A stretch of DNA of 64,000 bases from Nonomuraea polychroma (GTDB taxonomy: Bacteria > Actinomycetota > Actinomycetes > Streptosporangiales > Streptosporangiaceae), in contig NZ_SAUN01000001.1 of NCBI RefSeq assembly GCF_004011505.1, positions 8,583,501 through 8,647,500 on the forward strand, in the 5' to 3' direction. The translations under genes were made by a program, and so were the position numbers. Below the pieces are notes generated by a model. It ran no database searches and was not told the DNA's origin. It saw nothing but the letters and a program-made list of their open reading frames with translations. How positions within the stretch are numbered: position 1 is the stretch's first letter; the number at the start of each line of letters is the position of its first letter. Of the stretch, positions 63,903 to 64,000 are shown one piece after another.

Positions 63903-64000
63903 CTAGCCCCGCTCGGCGGGTGCGAGCGCCCATTCGGCGAGTGACTCGTACCTCACATGGGGTCCCGGATAACTGCGGACGAGATGGACCCGCTCCGCCC
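63903..64000 (-). CDS. C-terminal fragment of a gene running off the window
   Basis: The last 31 codons of a minus-strand gene whose start lies beyond the right edge: the visible peptide includes 'AERVHLVRSYPGPHVRYESL' and ends 'AEWALAPAERG' before TAG (63905-63903). GC distribution by codon position fits coding sequence. Too little is visible to name a family. Confidence 0.6.
   Translation of the reverse strand, partial: AERVHLVRSYPGPHVRYESLAEWALAPAERG

Overview
The window is GC-rich (nearly every third codon position is G or C), with many GTG starts, ATGA/GTGA start-stop overlaps and an actinobacterial gene repertoire: CGNR/ABATE regulators, MmpL transporter, CU044-type sigma partner, ECF41 sigma factor, paired dynamin-like GTPases, F420-type PPOX protein, PucR and NarL-type regulators. 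It is most likely chromosomal DNA of a filamentous actinomycete, perhaps Streptosporangiaceae/Nonomuraea; the genus is inference. I saw no rRNA, tRNA, CRISPR array, prophage or intact insertion sequence.

Layout. 1-6.6 kb: tail of a CAP-domain protein, a membrane protein, a NarL-type two-component pair, small conserved proteins, an ABATE/CGNR regulator and an MFS exporter. 6.0-13.7 kb: TetR/KAS III divergent pair with a shared palindromic operator, a glycosyltransferase, a HigA antitoxin whose HigB toxin has lost its front half, a nucleotide-sugar epimerase, a second TetR/FAD-monooxygenase divergent pair, an EreA/ChaN-like protein and a fatty-acid desaturase. 13.7-17.8 kb: a second NarL-type pair directly upstream of cydAB (cytochrome bd oxidase), separated by two overlapping inverted repeats. 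17.8-26.7 kb: a zone of gene decay (SDR/hydrolase chimera, nucleoside hydrolase with its middle deleted, reductase lacking both ends, aldo/keto reductase tail, frameshifted membrane protein) among intact TreS-like amylase, PPOX, MFS, XRE, SgcJ-like, MarR, AhpD-like and ECF41 sigma genes.

26.7-37.1 kb: aldo/keto reductase, small secreted peptide, LysR, EF-hand protein, PucR regulator, secreted proteins, an MmpL transporter lacking its last membrane helices, and an MFS exporter. 37.2-41.0 kb: homogentisate catabolism (IclR regulator, hmgA, an uncharacterised protein, a 23-aa mini-ORF, fumarylacetoacetase), coupled through stop-start overlaps. 41.1-46.0 kb: L,D-transpeptidase, NfeD and stomatin-like proteins, a candidate new toxin-antitoxin operon in a less GC-rich patch, and an ECF sigma operon. 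46.1-50.9 kb: Gfo/Idh oxidoreductase, the threonine-degradation operon tdh-kbl and a LysR gene. 50.9-59.7 kb: MFS, then a long minus-strand gene train reading L-2-hydroxyglutarate oxidase, response regulator, histidine kinase, second response regulator and two dynamin-like GTPases. 59.8-64 kb: conserved hypothetical, propeller-like surface protein, MATE exporter, aldo/keto reductase behind a MerR-type operator, and two small minus-strand coding segments running off the end.

Three themes stand out. First, a dispersed intercistronic repeat occurs at three operon junctions: twice as homologous 23-24 aa mini-ORFs that end on the next gene's start codon, and once as a 24-codon tandem duplication extending Tdh. 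Second, many genes look leaderless, with a TANNNT -10 box 6-8 nt before the start codon and no Shine-Dalgarno. Third, several clean palindromic operators can be matched to neighbouring TetR, MarR, LysR, IclR and MerR-type regulators.
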